From Pseudomonadota bacterium (lineage in GTDB: Bacteria; Pseudomonadota; Alphaproteobacteria; Elsterales; Elsteraceae), in contig JACQAI010000137.1 of assembly GCA_016195115.1 (NCBI GenBank), positions 1 through 19,350 of the forward strand: a stretch of DNA of 19,350 nt, written 5' to 3'. The position numbers and the translations under genes are program-made. The notes under the pieces are model-generated. The model was not told where the DNA came from, did no database searches, and was given only the letters and a program-made list of their open reading frames with translations. Shown piece after piece: positions 7,682 to 15,218 of the stretch (position 1 is the stretch's first letter; each line of letters begins with the position of its first letter).

Positions 7682-10070
7682 CGACGGCGCCGGCGTTCCG
7701 CTACATCGCGCGCAAGCGGCGGCCCAAGGAGGACCGGCGCTTCGTCGCCGGCGCCGGCCGCTTTGTTGCCGATATTTCCCTCCCCGGCATGAAACACGTC
7801 GCGCTGGTGACCAGCCCACATCCTTGCGCTGACATCGTGTCGATCGACACCTCGGCCGCGCTGGCGCTGCCCGGCGTGCTCGGTGCGGTCACCGGCGACG
7901 AGCTCGCCGCCGCGACCAATGCCCTGTTGATCGGCGTCGATACGCCCAAGGTGCGGCGCTTCCCCATGGCGGTCGGGCGCGCGCGCTACGCCGGCGAGTG
8001 GGTCGCCGCGGTGGTCGCCGACAGCCGCGCGCTTGCCGAGGACGCGGCCGAGCTGGTCGTCGTCGACTACGCCCCCTGCCCTTCAACACCGATCCCGAGC
8101 TCGCGCTCGATCCTGCGACACCACCGGTCCATCCCGACCATGGCTCCAATGTGCTGTTGCACAGGAAGTTCGTCTGGGGGCCGATCGACGACGATTTCCG
8201 CCGCGCCGCCCACACGCTCAGCTATCGCGCGCGCTGGGGCCGCAGCGCCACCGTGCCGATCGAGACGTTCGGCGTGCTCGCCCGGTGGGATCCCGGCATT
8301 GCGGTCCTGGATGTGTGGGCGTCCATTCAAATGCCGAAATATCCCGACCAGATCGCGCGCGCCCTCAAGCTGCCGGGCAACGCCGTGCGCGTGCACAACG
8401 ACGTCGACGTCGGCGGCAGCTACGGGGTCAAGCGCGGCATCAAGCACTCGGTGCTGGTCGGCTACCTGGCGCGCACGCTCGGCTGCCCGGTTCGCCTGAT
8501 CGAGGACCGGCTGGAGAACATGCAGGGCGGCGACATGCAGGGGCCCGACCGCAGCTTCGACGTCGAGCTGGCGTTCGAGGCCGACGGCACGGTGCGCGCC
8601 ATGCGCATGCGCGCGCTCGACGACGCCGGCGCCTACACCGGGCGGGCGCCGCTGCAGCTCGGCAAGCCGATCACCGCGATCGTCGGGCCCTACCGCATCA
8701 ACAGCGTCGCCTACGAGGCGATCTCGGTCACGACCAACAAGACGCCCCAGGAGGCGGTGCGCGGCTTCGGCCAGGCGCCGACCAACTTCGCGATCGAGAC
8801 CGGCATCGACAAGGTTGCGCGCTTCCTCGATCTCGATCGCCACGAGGTTCGCCGGCGCAACTTCATCCGTCACGACGAGTTTCCCTACCGCATCCCGAGC
8901 GGCAGCGAATACGACAGCGGCGACTATCACGAAGTGCAGCGCAAGACGCTCGAGCTCGCGCGCTGGCCCGCGCTGGTCGCCGAGCGCGACCGGCTACGCG
9001 CCGAAGGCTGGCTGGCCGGCGTCGGCATCGCGGCCTGCCTCGAGCCGAGCGGCGGCAACGCGGCGTTCGAGCCGCTGCTCAACGACAAGAACGACACCAC
9101 GACCTGGATGGAGGGCGCGCGCGTCCGCATCGACGCGCTCGGCGCCATCACGGTGGTGATCTCGACGACCTCGGCCGGTCAGGGCCACGAGACCCTGGCG
9201 GCGACCGTCGCCGGCGAGATCCTGGAGCGCGAGCCCGACGACATACGGGTGGCGCGCGCCGACTCGCTGTCGGCGCTGCCGACCAACAGCCCGGTCGGCA
9301 GCCGCATGGCCATCATGCTCGGCGGCGCCATCGCCGAGGCGGCGCGACGCCTCAAGGCCAAGCTGATGGCGATCGCGGCACACGACCTCGGCGTGCCGGC
9401 CGAGCGCCTGCGCTACGACGGCGGCACCATCACGGTGCGCGAGGCGCCCGACCGGCGCCTGACCTGGGAGCAGCTGTTCCACATCGCGCACCGTGCCTAT
9501 CACCGGCTGCCGCCGGGTTTGGAGCCGGGCCTGGAGGCGAGCCACGTCCTGCAGGTACCGACCGGCGGCGCGCTGCCGGGCGCCGACGGGCGTGTGCAGA
9601 TCTACCCGTGCTACTCCTTCGAGTTCCACGTTGCGCTGATCGCGATCGACCGCGGCACCGGCAAGCCGCATCTGCACGACTACGTCATCGGCCACGACTG
9701 CGGCACCGTGATCAATCCCGATATCGTGCGCGGCATGACGATGGGCGGTATCGCCCACGGTATCGGCGCCGCGCTCTACGAGCTGTTCCAGCTCGACGGT
9801 CAGGGCCAGCCGATCAGTCAGAGCTTCATGGACTATCTGCTGCCGTCGGCGCATGAGATCCCGCACGTCCGCATGGTCGAGCACCACACGCCGTCGCCGC
9901 ACACCGCGTTCGGCCAGAAGGGCTCGGGCGAAGCCGGCTACCTCGGCGCGCCGGCGTGCGTCGCCAGCGCGGTCAACGACGCGCTGGCACCGCTCGGGCT
10001 CGCGATCGACGCGCTGCCGATCCGCATCCGCGACATCGAGGCCGCCCTGTCAGGAGGCAAACCCGCATGA
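7678..10070 (+). pseudogene. Molybdopterin-binding large subunit of second molybdenum hydroxylase, frameshifted
   Basis: The gene reads well from ATG 7678 (MTTAPAFRYIARKRRPKEDRR) through a hammerhead domain to VVVDYAP near residue 133. The normal continuation (LPFNTDPELALDPATPP) is then found in another frame, which stays open to 10070. One added C in the C5 tract at 8072-8076 restores one 797-residue protein of normal family length. Family motifs beyond the shift are intact: VGGSYGVKRG, AVRGFGQAP near 8757-8780 and GQKGSGE ending at 9932 with the catalytic Glu. The AYxCSFR loop of form I CO dehydrogenase is absent, so this is not a true CO dehydrogenase; an aromatic or N-heterocycle hydroxylase is more likely. 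Because only one base is wrong and all else is conserved, a sequencing or assembly error is as likely as a recent mutation. It overlaps the preceding gene by four bases and the next by four. Confidence 0.9.
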
Positions 10071-11038
10071 TCGTCGACGTCCACGCTCATTTCGTACCCT
10101 GGCCGTTTCTCGAGCGGATCAAGCGCGAGCGCTTCCCGTCGGTCGAACGGCTCGAGCACGAAAAGCAGATCCGCCTGGCGTTCGCCGGCCAGCCGCCGAC
10201 CCGGCCGATCGCACCGCGCTTGGGCGATGCGCAGCACCGCGCCGAGTGGATGAAAGCGCAGGGCATCGACACCCAGGTGATCGGCGGCTGGCTCGACATG
10301 TTCGCCTACGAGATTCCGGCCCAGGAAGGTGCGGCGTGGAGTCGGCTGCTCAACGAGTTCCTGCTCAACACCGCGACCAAGGACTCGCCGTTTCGGCCGC
10401 TCGCGACCGTGCCGCTGCAGGACGGCGTGCTCGCCGCGGCGGTGCTGACCGAGGCGCTCGACGCCGGCTTCGCGGGCACCATGATCGGGACCCAGCCCAA
10501 GGGCATGGGCGGCACCCTCGACGATCCGTCGCTCGATCCGTTCTGGTCGGTCGCCTCCGACCGCGGCGCCGTGGTCTACATCCATCCCATGTATGTCTGC
10601 GGCGACGACCGCTTGGGCGATTACGACCTGATCAACGCGGTGGGGCGGCTGACCGACACCACGATCGCGGTGACGCGGCTGCTCTATTCGGGACACGCCA
10701 AGAAATATCCGGGGGCCAAGATCGTGCTGTCGCACGCCGGCGGCTGCCTGCCCTACGTGCTCGGGCGCTTGAAGCGCAACTTCGCGATGGCGCCCGACAA
10801 GCTTGCCGATCCCGAGGACGGTTTTGGGCGCATGTACTACGACACCGTCATGTTCGATCCCGACGGACTCGAGTTTCTGGTCAAGAAGACCGGCGCCGGC
10901 CGCGTCATGCTCGGCTCCGACCAGCCGTTCCCGATCGGCGATCCGCAGCCGCTCGCGGTCGTGCAGAACGCCACGCTCAGCGACGCCGACAAGCGCGCCA
11001 TCCTGGGTGACACCGCGGCCGGCGTGTTCAAAATCTAA
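10067..11038 (+). CDS. Amidohydrolase_2 family protein, ACMSD-like decarboxylase/hydrolase
   Basis: This is a 323-residue TIM-barrel metalloenzyme of the family that includes 2-amino-3-carboxymuconate-6-semialdehyde decarboxylase, gamma-resorcylate decarboxylase and related nonoxidative decarboxylases. Metal ligands are visible: His6 and His8 (DVHAHF), His173 (YIHPMY), His223 (LSHAGG) and Asp285 (GSDQPF). The start is the ATG at 10067, which overlaps the previous stop (ATGA) and has AGGAGG at 10052-10057. As the last gene of the run it probably catalyses a late decarboxylation or hydrolysis of a ring-cleavage or hydroxylated carboxylic intermediate. Which of the two it does cannot be told from motifs alone. 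Confidence 0.92.
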   Translation: MIVDVHAHFVPWPFLERIKRERFPSVERLEHEKQIRLAFAGQPPTRPIAPRLGDAQHRAEWMKAQGIDTQVIGGWLDMFAYEIPAQEGAAWSRLLNEFLLNTATKDSPFRPLATVPLQDGVLAAAVLTEALDAGFAGTMIGTQPKGMGGTLDDPSLDPFWSVASDRGAVVYIHPMYVCGDDRLGDYDLINAVGRLTDTTIAVTRLLYSGHAKKYPGAKIVLSHAGGCLPYVLGRLKRNFAMAPDKLADPEDGFGRMYYDTVMFDPDGLEFLVKKTGAGRVMLGSDQPFPIGDPQPLAVVQNATLSDADKRAILGDTAAGVFKI

Positions 11039-11040
11039 TC

Positions 11041-11171
11041 CCTCCCCCGCGCGCAGCGTGGGGGAGGTAAGGTGGGGGCATGGGCCGATCCGAGACACGG
11101 GCACCGCGTCGGAGTCGTTCGCGAGGCCCCGCCCCCACCCTACCCTCCCCCACGCTGACGCGCGGGGGAGG
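11041..11171. repeat. Large REP-like imperfect inverted repeat (two ~40-base arms)
   Basis: The left arm at 11041-11079 and the right arm at 11131-11171 are reverse complements apart from one substitution and two one-base indels, around a 51-base loop. Each arm is itself palindromic, CCTCCCCC...GGGGGAGG with a short GC core, as in REP/BIME elements of alphaproteobacteria. The element fills the whole gap between the amidohydrolase stop and the pseudouridine synthase start. It could end or stabilise the upstream transcript and it places a purine-rich tract directly before the next ATG. Confidence 0.82.
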
Positions 11172-11172
11172 A

Positions 11173-11901
11173 ATGAAAGAGGGCAAAGCGCGCGGCGGCA
11201 GCGTCGATCTCGAATCCCGCCTGCTCTACCGCGACGGCCTGATCCTGATCATCGACAAGCCGGCGGGCATCGCGGTGCATGCGGGACCGAGCGGCGGCAC
11301 CAACCTCGAGGCGGGATTCGACGCGCTGCGCTTCGGTCTGCCCAAGCCCCCAGCGCTGGCGCACCGGCTCGATCGCGACACCAGCGGCTGCCTGGTGCTC
11401 GGCCGCCATCGCAAGGCGCTGGCCAAGCTCGGCCGGCTGTTCTCGAGCGGCGCCGTCGAGAAGGTCTACTGGGCGGTGGTCGACGGCGCGCCGGCGACCG
11501 ATCAGGGTCGCGTCGACCTAGCGCTGCGCAAGCTGACGAGCAAGGCGGGCTGGCGTATGGTCGTCGACGCCGACGGCGTCAACGCGGTCACCGACTATCG
11601 CGTGCTCGGGCGCGCCGCCGGGCTGAGCTGGCTCGAGCTGCGGCCGCGCACCGGACGCACCCATCAGATCCGCGTCCACTGCGCGGCACTCGGCTGCCCG
11701 GTGGTCGGCGATCCGATCTACGGCCGTGGCGGCGGCCAGCCGCTCCATCTGCACGCCCGCGCCGTCACGGTGCCGCTCTACGCCAACCGGTCGGCGATCA
11801 CGGCGATCGCACCGGTGCCGGCGCACATGCAAACGGTGCTCGGGCGGTGCGGATGGGATGGCCACCAAGCCGGTTCAGACCCCGTGCACGCCACGCTATA
11901 G
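11173..11901 (+). CDS. RluA-family RNA pseudouridine synthase
   Basis: This 242-residue enzyme isomerises uridine to pseudouridine in rRNA or tRNA. The catalytic motif is HRLDRDTSG with Asp67 as nucleophile. IIDKPAGIAVHAG near residues 26-38 and the later RTGRTHQIRVH and GDPIYG motifs are all typical. There is no N-terminal S4 domain, so it resembles short RluA-type enzymes. ATG 11173 gives the usual short lead before the core, but the purine tract GGGGGAGGA ends directly at the ATG, closer than ideal. An upstream ATG at 11080 (AAGG at 11069-11072) would add 31 residues encoded by the repeat, which look non-native. The last residues overlap the promoter of the next operon. The target nucleotide is unknown. 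Confidence 0.9.
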   Translation: MKEGKARGGSVDLESRLLYRDGLILIIDKPAGIAVHAGPSGGTNLEAGFDALRFGLPKPPALAHRLDRDTSGCLVLGRHRKALAKLGRLFSSGAVEKVYWAVVDGAPATDQGRVDLALRKLTSKAGWRMVVDADGVNAVTDYRVLGRAAGLSWLELRPRTGRTHQIRVHCAALGCPVVGDPIYGRGGGQPLHLHARAVTVPLYANRSAITAIAPVPAHMQTVLGRCGWDGHQAGSDPVHATL

Positions 11902-11902
11902 T
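11874..11902 (+). promoter_or_regulatory. Probable sigma70-type promoter of ABC transporter operon
   Basis: A -35 box TTCAGA at 11874-11879 (four of six consensus bases) is followed after exactly 17 bases by TATAGT at 11897-11902 (five of six). The -10 box includes the TAG stop of the pseudouridine synthase gene. Transcription would start near 11909, about 40 bases before the binding-protein ATG. Confidence 0.5.
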
Positions 11903-11911
11903 TCGCGGGTG

Positions 11912-11933
11912 GCCGGCGTCGCAGATCGCCGGC
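11912..11933 (+). promoter_or_regulatory. Leader hairpin upstream of ABC binding-protein gene
   Basis: GCCGGCG at 11912-11918 and CGCCGGC at 11927-11933 form a perfect 7-base inverted repeat with an 8-base loop. It falls just after the predicted transcription start and before the ribosome site. It may be an operator or an RNA stabiliser; in such GC-rich DNA chance cannot be excluded. Confidence 0.35.
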
Positions 11934-11948
11934 GCCTCAGGGGGGATC

Positions 11949-12983
11949 ATGTCGAAACGCCTTGCCCATCTCGTTTTCGGGGCCGTGCTGGCGAGCGCCG
12001 GGCTCGGCGCAGTGCCGGCCGCGGCCCAAGGCCAGCTCGTGCTCTATTGCAGCGTCCAGGAGGAGTGGTGCCGCGGCATGGTCACCGCTTTTGAGCGCAA
12101 GACCGGCATCAAGATCGCGATGACGCGCAAGAGCTCGGGCGAAACCTACGCCCAGCTCCGCGCCGAGAAGGACAATCCCAAGGGCGATGTCTGGTGGGGC
12201 GGCACCGGCGATCCGCACCTGCAGGCCGCCGAGGAAGGCCTCACGCTCGAATACCAGTCGCCCAAGCTCGCCGAGCTGCAGGCCTGGGCGACGCGGCAGG
12301 CGCAGCAGTCGAAGTTCCGCACCGTCGGCATCTATAGCGGCGCGCTCGGCTTCGGCTACAACAGCGAATTGATGGCCAAGCGCAAGCTCGAGCCGCCGAA
12401 GTGCTGGGCCGACCTGCTCGACGCAAAGTTCCGCGACGAGGTCCAAGTCGCCGATCCCAACGCGTCGGGCACCTCCTACACCCTGCTCGCCACCGTCATC
12501 CAGCTGATGGGCGAGGACAAGGGCTTCGATTATCTCCGCAAGCTGCACAAGAACGTCAACCAGTACACCAAGTCGGGCGCGGCGCCGGCCAAGGCGGTGT
12601 CGCAGGGCGAGACCCTGATCGGCATCACGTTCCAGCACGACATGGTGACGATGGCGGTCGAGGGCGGACCGGTCAAAGTCGTGGCGCCGTGCGAAGGCAC
12701 GGGCTACGAGATCGGCTCGATGAGCATCGTCAAGGGCGCGCGCAATCTCGACAACGCCAAGGCCTACTATGACTGGGCGCTGACGCCGGAGGCGCAGGCG
12801 ATCGGCGCGGCGAAAAAATCCTACCAGGTGCCGTCGAATAAGGCGACGCCGCTGCCGCCGCAAGCGCCCAAGCTCGCCGAGATCAAACTGATCGACTACG
12901 ACTTCGCCAAGTACGGCGCGTCGGCCGAGCGCACGCGCCTGCTCGCCAAGTGGGACAAGGAGATCAAGGCACTGCCGAAGTGA
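11949..12983 (+). CDS. ABC transporter periplasmic substrate-binding protein (AfuA/FbpA-like)
   Basis: This is a 344-residue extracellular solute-binding protein. The signal peptide ends at about AAA26, followed by QGQLVLYCSVQEEW, the usual first strand of iron-type binding proteins. The segments DVWWGGTGDPH, GALGFGYN, DPNASGTSYT and YYDWALTPEAQ follow family order (SBP_bac_6 / AfuA type). Such proteins bind ferric iron, but relatives bind 2-aminoethylphosphonate or other small ligands, so the substrate is only probable. Mature cysteines in LYCSVQEEWC and elsewhere are not typical ligands. ATG 11949 is preceded by AGGGGGG at 11939-11945. It is the first gene of a three-gene importer operon. 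Confidence 0.88.
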   Translation: MSKRLAHLVFGAVLASAGLGAVPAAAQGQLVLYCSVQEEWCRGMVTAFERKTGIKIAMTRKSSGETYAQLRAEKDNPKGDVWWGGTGDPHLQAAEEGLTLEYQSPKLAELQAWATRQAQQSKFRTVGIYSGALGFGYNSELMAKRKLEPPKCWADLLDAKFRDEVQVADPNASGTSYTLLATVIQLMGEDKGFDYLRKLHKNVNQYTKSGAAPAKAVSQGETLIGITFQHDMVTMAVEGGPVKVVAPCEGTGYEIGSMSIVKGARNLDNAKAYYDWALTPEAQAIGAAKKSYQVPSNKATPLPPQAPKLAEIKLIDYDFAKYGASAERTRLLAKWDKEIKALPK

Positions 12984-12994
12984 TGGGAGGCGGC

Positions 12995-13021
12995 GTGACC
13001 GCCCCGCGCGACACCGCATGA
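12995..13021 (+). promoter_or_regulatory. Possible 8-codon leader cistron coupling to the permease gene
   Basis: A GTG at 12995 follows GGGAGG at 12985-12990 and encodes MTAPRDTA before a TGA that overlaps the permease ATG (ATGA at 13018-13021). The permease ATG itself has no ribosome site within 15 bases. Either ribosomes reach it by re-initiation from this tiny cistron, or the true start is this GTG and an indel has shifted the frame. Confidence 0.3.
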
Positions 13022-15201
13022 CGTCGCTCCGCCGCTGGGTTGCGGTGGCGTGGATGGGGTTCTTGGTCCTGCCCTGGTACGCGCTCGAGGACGGCCTGCT
13101 GGGCGGCGCCTGGCCCGTCGATTTCCTCGGCCCCGCGGCGGCTCCTGCGCTGGTGCAAGCCTTGCTGCACGGCCGCAGCTGGCTGCTGGCGCTGGTGATC
13201 CCGCTCGCGCTCGCTGCGGCCGCCGCACTGGGACGGCGGCTCGCGATCCTCGCCGGTGCGCTCGGCCTCGCGGTGTTGTTGGTCGAGGGCTTCGCGATCA
13301 TCCACCACGGCTGGGGCTTCGCCTTCCTGGCCACGCTGACCGGCCACGCGGGCCCGCGTCAGCCGGGGCTCGGCTGGGGCGCGCTGGCCTTCGGGTTCGC
13401 CTGCCTGATGCTGATCACGCGCGGGCTGGCAGCGCGCGGCTGGTGCCGCGGCGACGCCTTCATCACCGGCGCGATCGGCAGCGTGCTCGCCGCGATCTTG
13501 CTGTTCATCGGCTTTCCGGTCGCCAAAATCCTGATCGGCGCGTTCCAGGACGCCGACGGCGCGGTCTCGCTCGCCGGCTTCGTCGCGCACCTGCTCGACG
13601 CCTCGCTGTGGGGCATCGGCTGCCTGGGCGGCGGCAGCAATTGCGGCGTCGCCTGGAACACGTTGGCGCTCGCCGTCTTCGTCGCCGCCGTCAGCACCCT
13701 GCTCGGGCTCGCCTTCGCGCTGCTCGCGGTACGCAGCGGCTTCCGCTTCAAGGGCGCGCTCAACTTCCTTTCGGTGCTGCCGATCATCACGCCGCCGTTC
13801 GTGATCGGGCTCGCCATCATCCTGCTGTTCGGGCGCTCGGGCGCGGTCACGGCGTTTCTCGCCGAGCATCTCGATGTGCCGCGCTCGCGCTGGATCTATG
13901 GCTTTCCCGGCGTCGCGCTCGCCCAGCTGCTGGCGTTCGCGCCGATCGCGTTCCTGATCCTGGTCGGCGTCGTCCAGGGCGTCAGCCCGACTCTCGAGGA
14001 AGCCTCGCAAACCCTGCGCGCCGACCGCTGGACGACGTTTCGCACGGTGACCTTTCCGTTGATCCGGCCCGGCCTGGCCAACAGCTTCCTGGTCGGCTTC
14101 ATCGAGAGTATGGCGGATTTCGGCAACCCGCTGGTGCTCGGCGGCAATTTCGAGGTGCTGTCGACCAAGATCTTCTTCGCGGTGGTCGGCGCCGCCCACG
14201 ATCCCGGCGCCGCCGCGGTCTATTCGATCGTGCTGCTCGGCTTCACCTTGGCGGCGTTCTGGGCGCAGCGGCGCTGGCTCGGCCGGCGCAACTACACCAC
14301 CGTCGCGGGCAAGGGCGACGCCGGCATCGCGACGCCCCTGCCCCGGCGAGTCACCGGCGGCGCGGCGCTCCTGGCATTGCCGTGGGCGACGTTCACCCTC
14401 GTGGTCTACGTCATGATCCTGGTCGGCGGCTTCGTCCAATCGATCGGTCGCGATCACACGCCGACGCTCATGCACTACGCGACCGCATTCGGCGTCGAGA
14501 TGACGCCGCGCGGCCTGTTGTTCACCGGCTCGGCGTGGAACTCGCTGTGGGCGACCCTCGAGGTGGCGATCATCTCGGCGCCGTTGACCGCCGCGATCGG
14601 CCTGCTGACCGCCTACTTGCTGGCACGTCAGCGCTTCGCCGGCAGCGGCGCCTTCGAGTTCGCCACCATGCTGAGCTTCGCGATTCCCGGCACGGTGATC
14701 GGCGTCGCCTACATCCTGGCGTTCAACGTCCCGCCGATCGAGCTGACCGGCACCGGCCTGATCCTGGTGCTGTGCTTCGTGTTCCGCAACATGCCGGTCG
14801 GCGTGCGTTCGGGCTTGGCGGTGCTGAGCCAGATCGACAAGAGCCTCGACGAGGCGTCGCTGACCCTGGGCGCGCGCTCGCTCACCACGGTGCGACGCGT
14901 CATCCTGCCGCTGCTGCGACCCGCCATCGTATCGGCGCTGGTCTACAGCTTCGTGCGCGCGATGACCGCGGTCAGCGCCGTGATCTTCCTGGTGTCGGCG
15001 CAGTACAACATGGCGACCGCCTATATCATCGGCCGGGTCGAGGCCGGCGAGTTCGGCCTGGCGATCGCCTACTCGTCGGCGCTGGTCGTCATCATGGTCG
15101 CGGCGGTGGCGCTGATCCGGCTCGCCACCGGTACGCGCCAGCTCGGCCGCCGCAGCGCCGACGCGATGCGCCCGAGCGCCGCGCCGGCGCTCGGCTCCTG
15201 A
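13018..15201 (+). CDS. ABC transporter permease, fused double-domain iron type (AfuB/FbpB-like)
   Basis: This is a 727-residue inner-membrane protein with two BPD_transp_1 domains in one chain, as in FbpB/AfuB/SfuB permeases, plus a hydrophobic N-terminal extension of about 200 residues with several likely membrane segments. ATPase-coupling (EAA) loops are visible in both halves: EASQTLRADRW followed by a FPLIRPGL segment near residue 330, and EASLTLGARS followed by LPLLRPAI near residue 612. No in-frame start other than ATG 13018 is convincing, and it lacks a near ribosome site. It lies 34 bases after the binding-protein gene and 17 bases before the ATPase. The long N-terminal extension is a known variant in proteobacterial homologues. 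Confidence 0.9.
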   Translation: MTSLRRWVAVAWMGFLVLPWYALEDGLLGGAWPVDFLGPAAAPALVQALLHGRSWLLALVIPLALAAAAALGRRLAILAGALGLAVLLVEGFAIIHHGWGFAFLATLTGHAGPRQPGLGWGALAFGFACLMLITRGLAARGWCRGDAFITGAIGSVLAAILLFIGFPVAKILIGAFQDADGAVSLAGFVAHLLDASLWGIGCLGGGSNCGVAWNTLALAVFVAAVSTLLGLAFALLAVRSGFRFKGALNFLSVLPIITPPFVIGLAIILLFGRSGAVTAFLAEHLDVPRSRWIYGFPGVALAQLLAFAPIAFLILVGVVQGVSPTLEEASQTLRADRWTTFRTVTFPLIRPGLANSFLVGFIESMADFGNPLVLGGNFEVLSTKIFFAVVGAAHDPGAAAVYSIVLLGFTLAAFWAQRRWLGRRNYTTVAGKGDAGIATPLPRRVTGGAALLALPWATFTLVVYVMILVGGFVQSIGRDHTPTLMHYATAFGVEMTPRGLLFTGSAWNSLWATLEVAIISAPLTAAIGLLTAYLLARQRFAGSGAFEFATMLSFAIPGTVIGVAYILAFNVPPIELTGTGLILVLCFVFRNMPVGVRSGLAVLSQIDKSLDEASLTLGARSLTTVRRVILPLLRPAIVSALVYSFVRAMTAVSAVIFLVSAQYNMATAYIIGRVEAGEFGLAIAYSSALVVIMVAAVALIRLATGTRQLGRRSADAMRPSAAPALGS

Positions 15202-15218
15202 CGCGAGGCGAGACGAAA

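Noticed and set aside
8066..8082. Programmed -1 frameshift at the C tract
   Set aside because: A -1 slip would give the right product, but only the CCC codon can re-pair; the preceding GCC would move to CGC, so this is not a canonical X-XXY-YYZ site, and no strong downstream structure was identified. Indel or error is simpler.
7678..10070. True aerobic CO dehydrogenase (coxMSL)
   Set aside because: The subunit order is M-S-L and similar, but the AYxCSFR active loop of form I CO dehydrogenase is absent; the corresponding region reads VRGFGQAP.
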